Shown: one piece after another, positions 51,550-61,542 of the stretch
How positions within the stretch are numbered: the stretch's first letter is position 1
How the letters are laid out: every line of letters starts with the position of its first letter
Origin: Verrucomicrobiota bacterium
GTDB taxonomy: Bacteria; Verrucomicrobiota; Verrucomicrobiia; Chthoniobacterales; UBA6821
Direction of reading: 5' to 3'
Length of the DNA: 64,000 bases
Assembly: GCA_021413925.1 (NCBI GenBank)
Contig: JAIOPL010000006.1
Span: forward strand, 1 to 64,000
Program-made: the position numbers and the translations under genes
The notes under the pieces: generated by a model
Database searches by the model: none
Seen by the model: only the letters and a program-made list of their open reading frames with translations
Told to the model about the DNA's origin: nothing

Positions 51550-54117
51550 ATGACTCAACCCCTGAAAATCTCGAAGATACGCCTGCGAATACTTGTTCTT
51601 TCCGTATTGGCTATCAGGTTCATCGTTGGAGCGGCTATCTCATCCTCATTTGTTTACGCGCAGCAGAGCGGGGTAATCGGCCAATCCGAGCGTGAAATCC
51701 GTATTCTTCAAGAAAGAAGTAACTGGGCGCAGACCCAGACTCAAAAAGCCGTCACCGCCATGGCGGACAAGGATTACGAATCCGCTTTTGCTTTTTCCAA
51801 GAGCGCCGTCGATGCATTACCCTCCGGTGGTGAGTCTTCTGCAGGTTTGCGTTCTCTGGCTCTTGAAACCTTTTCCAAGTCTGCTTGTGCATTGGCCACG
51901 CAGCGGGTGAGCGAAGGCTACTACGATGATGCTGAGTTGGTGGTGAAAACAGCCACTGATAAGCCTTATGCATCGTCCTATGCACCCTTGCTAAATCTCC
52001 AGAAAGCACTTCGTGATCCGAACCATTTTAACAGGACCATCACTCCCGGATTCGTCTCCAAGGTAACTCAGGTTGAACAGTTGATGAACGAAGCCGAGGG
52101 GCTCTACGCATCGGGTCGCTTCGATGCAGCATTCAACAAATATCAAATGGTTCTCAATCTTGATCCTGAAAACAAATCCGCCCGTCTCGGGATGGAGAAA
52201 ATCAACAAACAGCGCTCCAGTTACGCGGAAACAGCCACCTCCGAGCGGAGGAGTCAGATGATCGCCGACGTGGCAAGGGCTTGGGAGCTGCCCGTGCCAA
52301 AAATCAATACAGGCGCCACCACAATCGTCGAGCAGAGCCCTATCGACATGCAGGGCACCAGCGCCATCAGCCGAAAACTCCAAGAGATCAGGCTTCCTCA
52401 ACTCGCCCTTTCCGACGAGACCGTGCGTGAGGCTGTGGAAAAGCTTCAGAAAAAATCCCGCGTCTTGGACACAACCGAAACAGATCCAGCCAAGAAGGGA
52501 GTGAATATCGTTCTCAAACTCGATCCGGCCAAGGAAGCAGTCGATGGCGGAACCAAACTCAATCTTTCCCTCAACGACCTCCCTCTTGGAGAGGCCCTAA
52601 AATACATTGCCTCGGCTGCAAATCTTAAGGTCAAGATCGAACCGTATGCCGTAGCCATCGTTCCCCTCTCCGAACCAACGGAAACCCTTATCTCGAAAGA
52701 ATACAAGGTGCCTCCAGGGTTCATTTCCAGTGCCTCCAGTTCCACCCCAACCGGTGCACTTCCGACGGCAGGAGTTCCAGGGGCATCAGGTACAGTAGGC
52801 AAAGCAGGCGCGAAGGAGTTTCTGGAATCCCAGGGCGTCACCTTCCCCGCGGGAGCCAGCGCGACATACCTCGCTTCAAGCAGTAAGTTACTTGTTAAGA
52901 ACACCCAGTCAAACCTCGATCTGATTGACTCCCTGGTAGAGGTCTCGCTAGCCACTCCCCCCAGTCAGGTGGAGATCGAGGCCCGCTTTCTGGAAGTTTC
53001 GCAGAATAATCTTCAGGAACTTGGCTTTGATTGGCTGATGGGAGCCTTCCAGCTTCCGGGTGGGAGTGGAGTTAATACCGGAGGCGGCACAGTTGGCAAT
53101 CGACAGGGACAGGCCAACGCAGGCAATTACCCCTTTGTTAACCCTGCTAATGGCCAACCTGCCGGAGCGATGAATGTAGATCCCGCAGGCAATGTCACCT
53201 CAGGCAATGTCACCTCAGGAAACCGAACAGGTTCGGCCGCTGTTACCGCGAATGCATTGGATGCCCTCCTCTTCGGCTCGCCCGCAGGACCAGCGGCGGG
53301 TGTCCTAGCGTTGGCAGGAATCTTCACGAATCCCCAGTTCCAAGTCGTACTACGCGCCATCAACCAGCAGAAGGGAGTTGATCTTGTCTCCGCCCCCAAG
53401 GTCACCGTCACCAGTGGGCGCAAGGCCACAATCAATATCACTCAGAAATTCCCCTACCCGAAAGACTACTCTCCTCCAACTGTTGTTGCGGCCACGACAC
53501 CAGGACAAATACAACCTGCAAATCCAGCCACACCGACCTCATTCGAGACTCGAAATTGCGGTGTGCAACTTGAAGTAGAACCGACGGTTGGACCTGATGG
53601 CTATACCATTGAGCTCAGCCTTTCTCCTCAGATCACGGAGTTTCAGGGGTTTGTCAATTACGGCTCACCCATCAGCAGCATTGCAACAGTGTACATACCC
53701 AGCCTCTTACCAGGTGGCACACCAAATTCTATAGGAACCCAAAAGGTTCTACTTTCAGCAAACTCCATCAATCAACCCGTCTTTAGCGTGCGTCAGGTCG
53801 ATACTCAGGTGACGGTCTATGATGGCCAGACCGTTGTCTTGGGTGGACTCATGCGGGAAGATGTCCAGAAGGTTCAAGATAAGACACCTATTGTGGGTGA
53901 TCTGCCTCTTGTGGGATCCCTCTTCCGCAGCTCGAGCAACCAGAGGATCAAGAGGAATCTTCTCATCTTCGTCTCAGCAGGTCTCCTAGATCCGGCAGGC
54001 CAACCCCTGATTAAGACCATGGAAAATGGAACAGAAATCTCTACTCCTGATGCCAAGGCCGTCGCCTCCGAGGCAATCCCGGGAGATCCCTCGACCGCCT
54101 CCAAATCTAGCCGCTGA
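51550..54117 (+). CDS. Type II/IV secretin, Amuc_1098-like (first copy)
   Basis: Outer-membrane ring of a type IV pilus or type II secretion-like machine. The 855-residue protein has a signal sequence (residues 1-37, ending near VYAQ), a helical repeat region with TPR-like pattern (YASGRFDAAFNKYQMVLNLDPENKS, split here), N domains at about 260-480, and a secretin domain at about 560-835. The C-terminal secretin signature is VLGGLMREDVQKVQDKTPIVGDLPLVGSLF, continuing into KRNLLIFVSAG; it is given in pieces. It follows the Amuc_1099-like gene by 35 bases and has a close paralogue just downstream. Confidence 0.9.
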   Translation: MTQPLKISKIRLRILVLSVLAIRFIVGAAISSSFVYAQQSGVIGQSEREIRILQERSNWAQTQTQKAVTAMADKDYESAFAFSKSAVDALPSGGESSAGLRSLALETFSKSACALATQRVSEGYYDDAELVVKTATDKPYASSYAPLLNLQKALRDPNHFNRTITPGFVSKVTQVEQLMNEAEGLYASGRFDAAFNKYQMVLNLDPENKSARLGMEKINKQRSSYAETATSERRSQMIADVARAWELPVPKINTGATTIVEQSPIDMQGTSAISRKLQEIRLPQLALSDETVREAVEKLQKKSRVLDTTETDPAKKGVNIVLKLDPAKEAVDGGTKLNLSLNDLPLGEALKYIASAANLKVKIEPYAVAIVPLSEPTETLISKEYKVPPGFISSASSSTPTGALPTAGVPGASGTVGKAGAKEFLESQGVTFPAGASATYLASSSKLLVKNTQSNLDLIDSLVEVSLATPPSQVEIEARFLEVSQNNLQELGFDWLMGAFQLPGGSGVNTGGGTVGNRQGQANAGNYPFVNPANGQPAGAMNVDPAGNVTSGNVTSGNRTGSAAVTANALDALLFGSPAGPAAGVLALAGIFTNPQFQVVLRAINQQKGVDLVSAPKVTVTSGRKATINITQKFPYPKDYSPPTVVAATTPGQIQPANPATPTSFETRNCGVQLEVEPTVGPDGYTIELSLSPQITEFQGFVNYGSPISSIATVYIPSLLPGGTPNSIGTQKVLLSANSINQPVFSVRQVDTQVTVYDGQTVVLGGLMREDVQKVQDKTPIVGDLPLVGSLFRSSSNQRIKRNLLIFVSAGLLDPAGQPLIKTMENGTEISTPDAKAVASEAIPGDPSTASKSSR

Positions 54118-54137
54118 ACAAGCTGCTCACCCTCCTT

Positions 54138-56765
54138 ATGCACAGCTACAGATTTTCTTTACGAAACTCCTTCAGTTTCCACGCTATCCTGTTAGTTGCG
54201 ACCATTGTCACGGCCAATCTCGCTTCCTGGAAACTGACGGCACAGACTGCATCCGTCGCTGCAGATTCAGAACGAGCCATCGTACGTAGTCAGGAAGACC
54301 TGATTCAGGCACGCTCACTGATGCAGTCTGCCATGCAGAAATACTCACAGCACGACCTGCAAGGTGCCTATGCACAAGCCGCACAAGCCATGACAATGGT
54401 GCCTTCAGGCACTTCTGCCAATCCCACGAGGAACGCCCTTCTCTCAGACTACACGACCATCGCCTTGGCCTTTTCTCGTGAGCTCGCAGACAACGGAGTC
54501 TTTACCGATAGCATCGCTAAAAAATCCGGCGTCATGAACGCCAACGGTCTTCCTCTCTCGGCTGAAAGCGTTGCCAAATCCATCTTGGACCCTTCCATGA
54601 ATCCAGGCTCTAAAGCCGCAGTAAAATTTCTCTCCGATCTGGAACAGCCAGGCATCTTCAACAAGACAGTCACGCCGGCCTTCGCCGCCAAACGCGAAGA
54701 GGTGATCAAGCTTCTCAGGCAAGCTTCAGACCTTACAAAAACAGGTCGCGATGAACTGGCCCTCAAACAATACGAGGCGATCCTTCAAATCGACCCTTAT
54801 AACAACGCGGCACGAAAAGGAATGGAGGAAATCCACAACTCCACGATCAAGTACGCTGACGAGTCCTATAATGAGACGCGAAGCAGAATGCTCTGGCAGG
54901 TTGAGAAATCCTGGGAGCGCCCACCCCGTAAGTCGAAGCAGGGGCGCACGACCGAATCAGTGGGTCGTCAACAGGACATCCGAGGAACGGATCAGATCAC
55001 AGCAAAGCTGAATTCCATTATCATACCTAAGATCGACCTGAGCGACTCACCGATCAGTGAGGCGGTCGAATACCTCAAGCAGAAAAGCGTCGAACAGGAT
55101 CCAAACCACAAGGGTGTGAATATTTTCCTGAAGCTCGGCTCACAACCATCCTCATTACCAACTCAGGCTGAGATCTCCACCAATGCCGCCGCTAGCGCTG
55201 TACCCGCGCAGCCAAATGCGGGATCAACAGAGCCTCATATCACACTGGCTCTCTCCCATGTGCCTCTCTATGTAGCCCTCGATTACATCAGCAAGCTTTG
55301 CAACCTGAAGCTTAAGGTCGATCCCTATGCTATCTCGATCGTCCCTCTCTCCGAACCAACGGATATACTGATCACCAAGGAATATCAGGTTCCCCCAACC
55401 TTCATCCCACCCAAGCCGCTTGACTCGGGAAGCGCGCTTCCTCAGGCCGGAACAGCTCCCAGCGCCGCAAACATGCCCCGTGTTGCCGCTCGTTACAATG
55501 CTCAAGACTATCTCCTCTCTCAAGGGGTCGAGTTTCCTACTGGCTCGAGTGCCAACTACCTGCCCTCTGGTAGCAAGCTTGTGGTGCGTAATACACGCGA
55601 CAATATCGATCAGATTGATGCCCTTGTGGATGCGGCCATGGGAGTTGCTCCTTCTCAGGTTGATATCCAGACAAAATTCATAGAAATCAATCAGAACAAC
55701 ATTCAGGAGCTTGGATTCGACTGGTTGCTGGGACCATTTAGCATCGGAGGTAGCGGGGTCTATGGAAGCGGCGGTGGTGGATCCAACTCTCTGAATAGTG
55801 CGAACTATCCCTTCAATTCGGCAGGCATGAATACCGTGGGCAGTCTCCGGAGTGGTGATCGGGCCATCAGCCAGAATTCCATCGGCGCACTTCTAGCTGG
55901 CCAGGCAGGCGGTTCCATAGCGCCTGCCCCCGGAGTCTTCAGCGTGGCTGGGGTCTTCACGGATCCCCAATTCCAGATGGTCATTCATGCCCTGAATCAG
56001 AAAAAAGGGGTGGATTTGATGGCCGCCCCAAAGGTCACGACCAAGAGCGGCGTCAAAGCCACGGTCAAAATCGTCAATGAGTTCATCTATCCGCGCCAGT
56101 ACGACCCTCCAACTTTTAGTCAAGCCGGCGGGGGGGGACAGGGCGGAACTACTACACAAAATCCATTAACAATCCCTCCGCCAACAGTCACTCCCTCCTT
56201 TCCCAGGGATTTTACCAAACAGGATCTCGGCGTAGTCTTGGAGGCCAAACCGACGATTGGGCCTGATGGGTACACGATCGATCTGGAGTTAAACCCCAAG
56301 GTCACGGACTTTGATGGCTTCATCAATTATGGATCCCCCATTAATGGCGTGGGATATCAATTAGGAACTTTTTTACAAGTTCCTGCCCTCATCCCAATCT
56401 CGCAAACACTCACTACGAATACTATCAACCAACCGGTCTTTAGCGTGCGCGAAGTCAATACCTTCGTAACGGTCTGGGATGGCCAGACCGTGGCACTCGG
56501 CGGTCTCATCCGTGAAGATGTGCAAAAAATCCAGGACAAGGTGCCGATCCTGGGAGACATTCCGATGGCTGGCCGCCTCTTTCGCTCCGATGCAGACCAG
56601 AAAATCAAAAAGAACTTGGTCATCTTTGTCACGCCGCGAATCCTCGATGCCGAAGGCCAGCCGCGTCGCGGCGACACTGAGGAATCAGAGATCGTGACGC
56701 CGCTGGGGCTACCTCAAGAGATGCCCCAGCCATCCATGACCTCGTCCGCTGTCAGGGGGAAATAA
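54138..56765 (+). CDS. Type II/IV secretin, Amuc_1098-like (second copy)
   Basis: A second 875-residue secretin of the same layout as the preceding gene, 20 bases after it. It has a signal sequence (ILLVATIVTANLASWKL), the TPR-like part (GRDELALKQYEAILQIDPYNNA), the N domains, and the secretin end ALGGLIREDVQKIQDK, then ILGDIPMAGRLFRSD and NLVIFVTPRIL. The two proteins share blocks such as NNIQELGFDWL/NNLQELGFDWL and AKPTIGPDGYTI/VEPTVGPDGYTI, so they are paralogues. Both have complete secretin ends. The gene is followed by a hairpin at 56773-56806. Confidence 0.9.
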   Translation: MHSYRFSLRNSFSFHAILLVATIVTANLASWKLTAQTASVAADSERAIVRSQEDLIQARSLMQSAMQKYSQHDLQGAYAQAAQAMTMVPSGTSANPTRNALLSDYTTIALAFSRELADNGVFTDSIAKKSGVMNANGLPLSAESVAKSILDPSMNPGSKAAVKFLSDLEQPGIFNKTVTPAFAAKREEVIKLLRQASDLTKTGRDELALKQYEAILQIDPYNNAARKGMEEIHNSTIKYADESYNETRSRMLWQVEKSWERPPRKSKQGRTTESVGRQQDIRGTDQITAKLNSIIIPKIDLSDSPISEAVEYLKQKSVEQDPNHKGVNIFLKLGSQPSSLPTQAEISTNAAASAVPAQPNAGSTEPHITLALSHVPLYVALDYISKLCNLKLKVDPYAISIVPLSEPTDILITKEYQVPPTFIPPKPLDSGSALPQAGTAPSAANMPRVAARYNAQDYLLSQGVEFPTGSSANYLPSGSKLVVRNTRDNIDQIDALVDAAMGVAPSQVDIQTKFIEINQNNIQELGFDWLLGPFSIGGSGVYGSGGGGSNSLNSANYPFNSAGMNTVGSLRSGDRAISQNSIGALLAGQAGGSIAPAPGVFSVAGVFTDPQFQMVIHALNQKKGVDLMAAPKVTTKSGVKATVKIVNEFIYPRQYDPPTFSQAGGGGQGGTTTQNPLTIPPPTVTPSFPRDFTKQDLGVVLEAKPTIGPDGYTIDLELNPKVTDFDGFINYGSPINGVGYQLGTFLQVPALIPISQTLTTNTINQPVFSVREVNTFVTVWDGQTVALGGLIREDVQKIQDKVPILGDIPMAGRLFRSDADQKIKKNLVIFVTPRILDAEGQPRRGDTEESEIVTPLGLPQEMPQPSMTSSAVRGK

Positions 56766-56772
56766 TCACAGT

Positions 56773-56806
56773 GCGGATCAAGAGAAGGAAGGTACTCTTG
56801 ATCTGC
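56773..56806 (+). terminator. Hairpin after the second secretin gene
   Basis: GATCAAGAG (56776-56784) pairs with CTCTTGATC (56795-56803), and the stem extends to 12 bp with one G:T (GCG with TGC outside). It begins 8 bases after the secretin stop. No T run follows, so termination may be Rho-linked. It separates the pilus-like cluster from coaE. Confidence 0.5.
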
Positions 56807-56828
56807 TGAAACCATAAGATGCCATCAG

Positions 56829-57428
56829 ATGCCATCAATAGCGATCACGGGCAGTATAGGGAGTGGCAAATCCCTTGCCCTAAAATTAATAGCTCAGCTT
56901 CTACCATCGGACATCTACAACGCTGATCTCGAAAATCGCAAACTTCTGGACCATGATGAAGAGGTCCGTGAACTTATCAGAAAGGCATTTGGTGAGGCTT
57001 GTTTTGACAGCATGGGATGTCCGGACAGGAAACACCTTTTTGAACTCATCACCTCGGATCAATCGGCGAAAACCTTGCTTGAGGGAATTCTCCATCCGCG
57101 ATTAGAGAAAGTCTGGAAACCGCTTGCTCTCGCATCCAAGGGAACCAAAGGTGATTTTTTCATCGCAGAAATCCCTCTTCTTTATGAGAAAGGTTTGGAA
57201 AACTTCTTCGATAGGGTCATTCTGGTTGCCTGCTCAGACTCAGTTAGGAAAGAAAGACTGAAGCTGAATCGCCGACTCTCTCACACCGAAACTTCGGCTT
57301 GGTTAAAAAACCAAACTGCTCAGGAGCAAAAAGTCCTCCTTTCGGATCACCTTCTTTGGAATGACTCCTCGACTTCCGCTCTGGAACTCCAGATCCATCA
57401 TCTCATACCGCTTTTGAAAAACCTATGA
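56829..57428 (+). CDS. coaE: Dephospho-CoA kinase
   Basis: Last step of coenzyme A synthesis. The 199-residue protein has the P-loop GSIGSGKSLALKL (residues 8-20), the NADLENRKLL block with the base-contacting Asp, the lid region FDSMGCPDRKHLF, HPRLEKVW and EIPLLYEKGLENFFD. The sequence is divergent from E. coli CoaE but all motifs are in order. The ATG at 56829 begins MPSIAITGSIGSGKS; a second reading frame with an ATG 11 bases earlier is out of frame. Its stop overlaps rho as ATGA. Confidence 0.93.
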   Translation: MPSIAITGSIGSGKSLALKLIAQLLPSDIYNADLENRKLLDHDEEVRELIRKAFGEACFDSMGCPDRKHLFELITSDQSAKTLLEGILHPRLEKVWKPLALASKGTKGDFFIAEIPLLYEKGLENFFDRVILVACSDSVRKERLKLNRRLSHTETSAWLKNQTAQEQKVLLSDHLLWNDSSTSALELQIHHLIPLLKNL

Positions 57429-58777
57429 ACTCCGGTCCCATCTCTCATGAAGCCGATGCGGAACTCCCCTTGACTGATGGGGTGCCTCCTAACCCCTCGA
57501 ATGATTTGCCTGTTGAGATTCCCCCTCCTCTCGACATGAAGATACTTCACACCTCAAGTCATGAGAACCTCTTGAAGTTGATTGCATCCAGAAACCTTCC
57601 CCTGCACCGGGATTCCTCAAGACATCATCTAGCACTCGATCTGGCGAGGGATCAGCTGAAGAGGGGTGGCACTCTCACTGCAGAGGGGATCCTGGAGTTC
57701 GCTCCCGACGCACCCATGATCCGCTGGCCTCAATTTAATTTCCAGCCTACTCCCTGCGATCTCAACCTTCCCATTCCCCTGCTTCGCCAGTACGAGTTGC
57801 GCCCCGGTCTGAGAATCAAGGGAACGGTCGCGTTACAATCCGAACGGAAGCTTGCGCTCCACACACTCACGGAAATAGAAGGGATACCGGCGGAGTCTTG
57901 GAAAAGCCCAACGGAGTTTGACAAACTCACGGCCATGTTCCCCAACAGGAGGATCTATCTGGAGCAGTCGGGCAAAAACAATCCTACGGCTCGGGCCGTT
58001 GATCTGATCGCCCCACTGGGCATGGGACAGCGTGGATTGATCGTGGCTCCCCCGCGTGTAGGAAAGACCATGATGCTTAAGAGCCTGGCCCTCGCGATCC
58101 GGGCCAATCATCCCGATGTCCATCTCATGCTCCTCCTGGTGGATGAGCGACCTGAGGAAGTCACCGACCTACGAAGGGCTCTGGACTGCGATATTTTCAG
58201 CTCCACCTTCGATGAACCCACTGCACGCCATGTACAGGTTTCAGAGATGGTCTCGGAACGCTCCAAGCGACTTGTGGAACTGAAAAAGGATGTAGTGATC
58301 CTTGTGGATAGCATCACACGTCTTTCGCGCGGCTATAATAACAACATCCAGGGCAAAGGCCGCACCATGAGCGGCGGCGTGGACTCGGCTGCCTTGGCTC
58401 GTCCCAAGAAATTCTTCGGCTCGGCTCGCAATGTTGAGGAGGGGGGTAGCCTCACCATTCTCGCCACCGCTCTGGTGGAAACGCATAGCCGCATGGATGA
58501 CTTGATCTTCGAGGAATATAAGGGGACGGGAAATATGGAAATCTACCTGGATCGTTCCATCATGGAGCAGCGTGTCTTCCCGGCCATCCACATCACCAAG
58601 TCGGGAACCCGTCGGGAGGAACTTCTTTATCATCCGGACGAATACGAGCGAATCCTGAAGTTACGGAAGCAACTCATGGAAATCCCGGCCGCCGAAGCAA
58701 TGCAGATCCTCTGCCTGAACATGGAAACCACCAAGAGTAACGCAGAACTCCTTCTTGGGGGGATCAAGGGACTCTAA
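57425..58777 (+). CDS. rho: Transcription termination factor Rho
   Basis: Hexameric RNA-dependent ATPase that ends transcription. The 450-residue protein has an N-terminal region of about 110 residues, an RNA-binding part with [17 protein letters not shown]-like features, and an ATPase domain. The Walker A is [10 protein letters not shown] (E. coli APPKAGKT), Walker [18 protein letters not shown], the Q loop region [12 protein letters not shown], and the R-loop [20 protein letters not shown]. These agree with Rho. The N terminus is acidic and Pro-rich ([16 protein letters not shown]). The coaE-rho coupling is by ATGA. Confidence 0.96.
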   Translation: MNSGPISHEADAELPLTDGVPPNPSNDLPVEIPPPLDMKILHTSSHENLLKLIASRNLPLHRDSSRHHLALDLARDQLKRGGTLTAEGILEFAPDAPMIRWPQFNFQPTPCDLNLPIPLLRQYELRPGLRIKGTVALQSERKLALHTLTEIEGIPAESWKSPTEFDKLTAMFPNRRIYLEQSGKNNPTARAVDLIAPLGMGQRGLIVAPPRVGKTMMLKSLALAIRANHPDVHLMLLLVDERPEEVTDLRRALDCDIFSSTFDEPTARHVQVSEMVSERSKRLVELKKDVVILVDSITRLSRGYNNNIQGKGRTMSGGVDSAALARPKKFFGSARNVEEGGSLTILATALVETHSRMDDLIFEEYKGTGNMEIYLDRSIMEQRVFPAIHITKSGTRREELLYHPDEYERILKLRKQLMEIPAAEAMQILCLNMETTKSNAELLLGGIKGL

Positions 58778-58842
58778 GAATTGTCTAAGGATCCTCCGAG
58801 CCTCCCCCAACGACCAGAGGAGAAAAGCTCTTCTGACTCGAC

Positions 58843-61458
58843 TTGGAGAACTCCCTCCATAAACATCTTCCAGTGACTGAGCGTGTAATTGTCCGATCAA
58901 AGTTCTTCTTCGAGGGGGAGAAGAAATTCTTTGTTAAAGGAGTCACCTATGCACCATTCGCCCCTGATTCGGAAGGATTCCAGTTTGGCCCGAAAGAGCA
59001 GGTTGCCCGTGATCTGGCCGTCATTCGAGAAACAGGTGCCAACCTGATCCGCATCTACACCACTCCTCCGCGTTGGTTTCTAGATCTCTGCCTAGAGAAT
59101 GGCCTGCGAGTTCTCTTCAGCATTGCCTGGATGGAGCATGTCGAGTTCCTGAATGATGCGAAGGTAAGAGCCTCCGTGGAGAAAGCCGTTCTCGATGCTG
59201 TGAGGGAGCACAAAGGCCATCATGCGATCTTCGGTTACCTGCTGGGAAACGAGATCCCCTCCTCCATGGTGCGCTGGCTGGGAGCAAAGAGGGTAACCGA
59301 ATTCCTGGAGCATCTGGTCAACATCGCCCGTCACGAGGATCCGCGGGCACTCTACTCCTATGCAAGCTATCCTCCCACGGAGTACCTGCTTCCGCAAAAC
59401 GTCGACTTCCTGACATTCAATGTCTACCTGCACCGCAGGGAAGATTTTGAGCGCTATCTGGCCCGCCTTCAGAATCTGGCCGAAGACAAGCCTCTCATGA
59501 TGGGTGAATTCGGAATGGATACGATCCGGCACACCGAAGAGGAACAGGCAGAGATGATAGGTTGGCATCTGGATGCTGTCGTAAGGGGAGGGCTTGCAGG
59601 AACCATTCTCTACGCCTGGACGGATGAGTGGCATCGCGGGGGCATGGAAATCCTAGACTGGGCCTTCGGTCTTGTGAAACGCGACCGCACACCCAAAAAG
59701 GCACTTTCGACGGTCAGGGAGTTTTTTGACAATCGCCAATCCATCACGCATCACGCGCCCCTACCCCGTGTCCCCAAAGTCTCGGTGATCGTCTGCAGCT
59801 ACAATGGGGGCCAGACCTTGGAAGCATGTCTTCGCTCGCTCAAAAAAATCGATTATTCCGATTACGAAGTTGTCGTTGTCGATGACGGTTCGACGGACCA
59901 GACAAAGGAGATTCTCTCCCATCACCCCTGGGTAAATGCCATTTACCAGACGAATCACGGCCTAAGCGTTGCGAGGAATGTCGGTGCGTCGGCGGCCACA
60001 GGCGAGATTATTGCCTACACCGACAGCGACTGCATGGCAGATCCTGACTGGCTCTACTATCTTGTAGGAACCCTCCTCTCGGGCAACTATGCCGGCGTCG
60101 GGGGACCGAATATCTCCCCTCCCGCTCAGAATTGGCATCAGGCATGTGTTGCCGCCGCACCGGGAGGCCCGAGTCATGTACTTCTCACGGATGTCGTCGC
60201 GGAACATATCCCCGGGTGCAATATGGCCTTTTACCGCTGGGCCTTTGAAAAGATCGGAGGCTTCGATCCGGAATACCGAAAAGCTGGTGACGACGTGGAC
60301 TTTTGCTGGCGCCTGCAACAGGAAGGAGAGGTGATTGCCTTCAGCCCTTCGGCCATCGTGTGGCACTATCGCCGCTTCACCCTGAAGGCTTTCCGGAAGC
60401 AGCAGGAAGGTTATGGAGAGGCCGAATCCCTCCTTCGCTTTAAGCACCTGGTTTTCTTTGGCCCGACCGGTACAGCCAAATGGAAAGGACAGGTCTATGG
60501 AGCACCGCGCTTCACTTGGCTGATCAACCAACCCGTGATTTATCATGGCGTCTTTGGTGAAGGACTCTTCCAGTGCATCTACCCCACCCCACAGTCGGAA
60601 CTGGCTGCCTATCTGAGCAGCATCGAATGGGTGACCCTTACCGCCTTTCTCTTCCTGTTGGCCATTCCTTTCCCCGTCCTGCGGATCGTGGCTTATCTGA
60701 TGTTCGGAGGCACCTTCCTAGTCGCTCTTTCCTACATGATTCATGCCAAGCTGGAGCCACGTTTCGATACGATCAGGGCACGTCTGCTAGTGGCATTTCT
60801 TGCCCTTTCCCAGCCTCTGGTTAGGGGATGGGCCCGATACTTCACCTGGCTCAAGTTCAAGCGCACGCCGGAATCCGTCATCGCCGCCAAGGAAAAAGAC
60901 TTCAAACCCAGCAAGATCAGTGGGCTCTCGAGGCTTGTTTTGTGGAATGAGGAGGGAAAGGGGCGCGAACTTCTGATCACTTCGGTCATCGAGGCTTTGG
61001 AAAACGAAGGCTGGAGCTACTCCACCGACACAGGTTGGAAGGATTGGGATGTCCAGATTTATGGAAGTTTCTGGTGGGGAGTCACCATGAGAAGCGTTAC
61101 AGAATACCATGGAGGCCCTAAATGCCTGACTCGCGTAGGCCTCGCCACCCGGATGGTGGCAACCACGTTCCTGGCAAATTTTCTCATGATCAGCCTGCTG
61201 ATCTATCTAGCGGCGTCAGGACATTCGATGATTCTCCCCCTTGGCCTGTACGGGGCGGCCATGTTTGTCATTTGGACTCGAGGGTATCGTTTGAAGAAAC
61301 GGGTTGTCGAACTGGTGGAGGCAAGCGGCCAGCGGATAGGACTCAATAGGGTCGATCCGCGGAAAAGAAATGCATTCAGTGAAACCCGAAAGGATGAAGG
61401 GGAAGTGTCTGAATCATCAGGTGAGAGCATAGAAACCCCGGTATCCCCTCAATCCTGA
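58843..61458 (+). CDS. Glycoside hydrolase-like TIM barrel fused to a GT2 glycosyltransferase
   Basis: An 871-residue membrane protein. Residues 20-295 form a clan-A TIM-barrel hydrolase domain with GNE (Glu137, likely acid/base) and MMGEFGMD (Glu222, likely nucleophile). Residues 312-560 are a family 2 glycosyltransferase (VSVIVCSYNGGQTLEACLRSL, VVDDGSTDQT, AYTDSDC near 390). Two membrane regions follow at about 595-635 and 765-805, with a cytoplasmic stretch between. The start is a TTG at 58843; GTG 58873 is an alternative. Such fusions may make and trim or branch an exported glucan. The substrate is unknown. Confidence 0.85.
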   Translation: MENSLHKHLPVTERVIVRSKFFFEGEKKFFVKGVTYAPFAPDSEGFQFGPKEQVARDLAVIRETGANLIRIYTTPPRWFLDLCLENGLRVLFSIAWMEHVEFLNDAKVRASVEKAVLDAVREHKGHHAIFGYLLGNEIPSSMVRWLGAKRVTEFLEHLVNIARHEDPRALYSYASYPPTEYLLPQNVDFLTFNVYLHRREDFERYLARLQNLAEDKPLMMGEFGMDTIRHTEEEQAEMIGWHLDAVVRGGLAGTILYAWTDEWHRGGMEILDWAFGLVKRDRTPKKALSTVREFFDNRQSITHHAPLPRVPKVSVIVCSYNGGQTLEACLRSLKKIDYSDYEVVVVDDGSTDQTKEILSHHPWVNAIYQTNHGLSVARNVGASAATGEIIAYTDSDCMADPDWLYYLVGTLLSGNYAGVGGPNISPPAQNWHQACVAAAPGGPSHVLLTDVVAEHIPGCNMAFYRWAFEKIGGFDPEYRKAGDDVDFCWRLQQEGEVIAFSPSAIVWHYRRFTLKAFRKQQEGYGEAESLLRFKHLVFFGPTGTAKWKGQVYGAPRFTWLINQPVIYHGVFGEGLFQCIYPTPQSELAAYLSSIEWVTLTAFLFLLAIPFPVLRIVAYLMFGGTFLVALSYMIHAKLEPRFDTIRARLLVAFLALSQPLVRGWARYFTWLKFKRTPESVIAAKEKDFKPSKISGLSRLVLWNEEGKGRELLITSVIEALENEGWSYSTDTGWKDWDVQIYGSFWWGVTMRSVTEYHGGPKCLTRVGLATRMVATTFLANFLMISLLIYLAASGHSMILPLGLYGAAMFVIWTRGYRLKKRVVELVEASGQRIGLNRVDPRKRNAFSETRKDEGEVSESSGESIETPVSPQS

Positions 61459-61542
61459 TCGTTTCAAGGATAACCCGATCCTTCTTGGATCACGAGAGTC
61501 GTGCTGGAAAGCCAGGGATTCAGATTGTAGGATAACGCCCCC

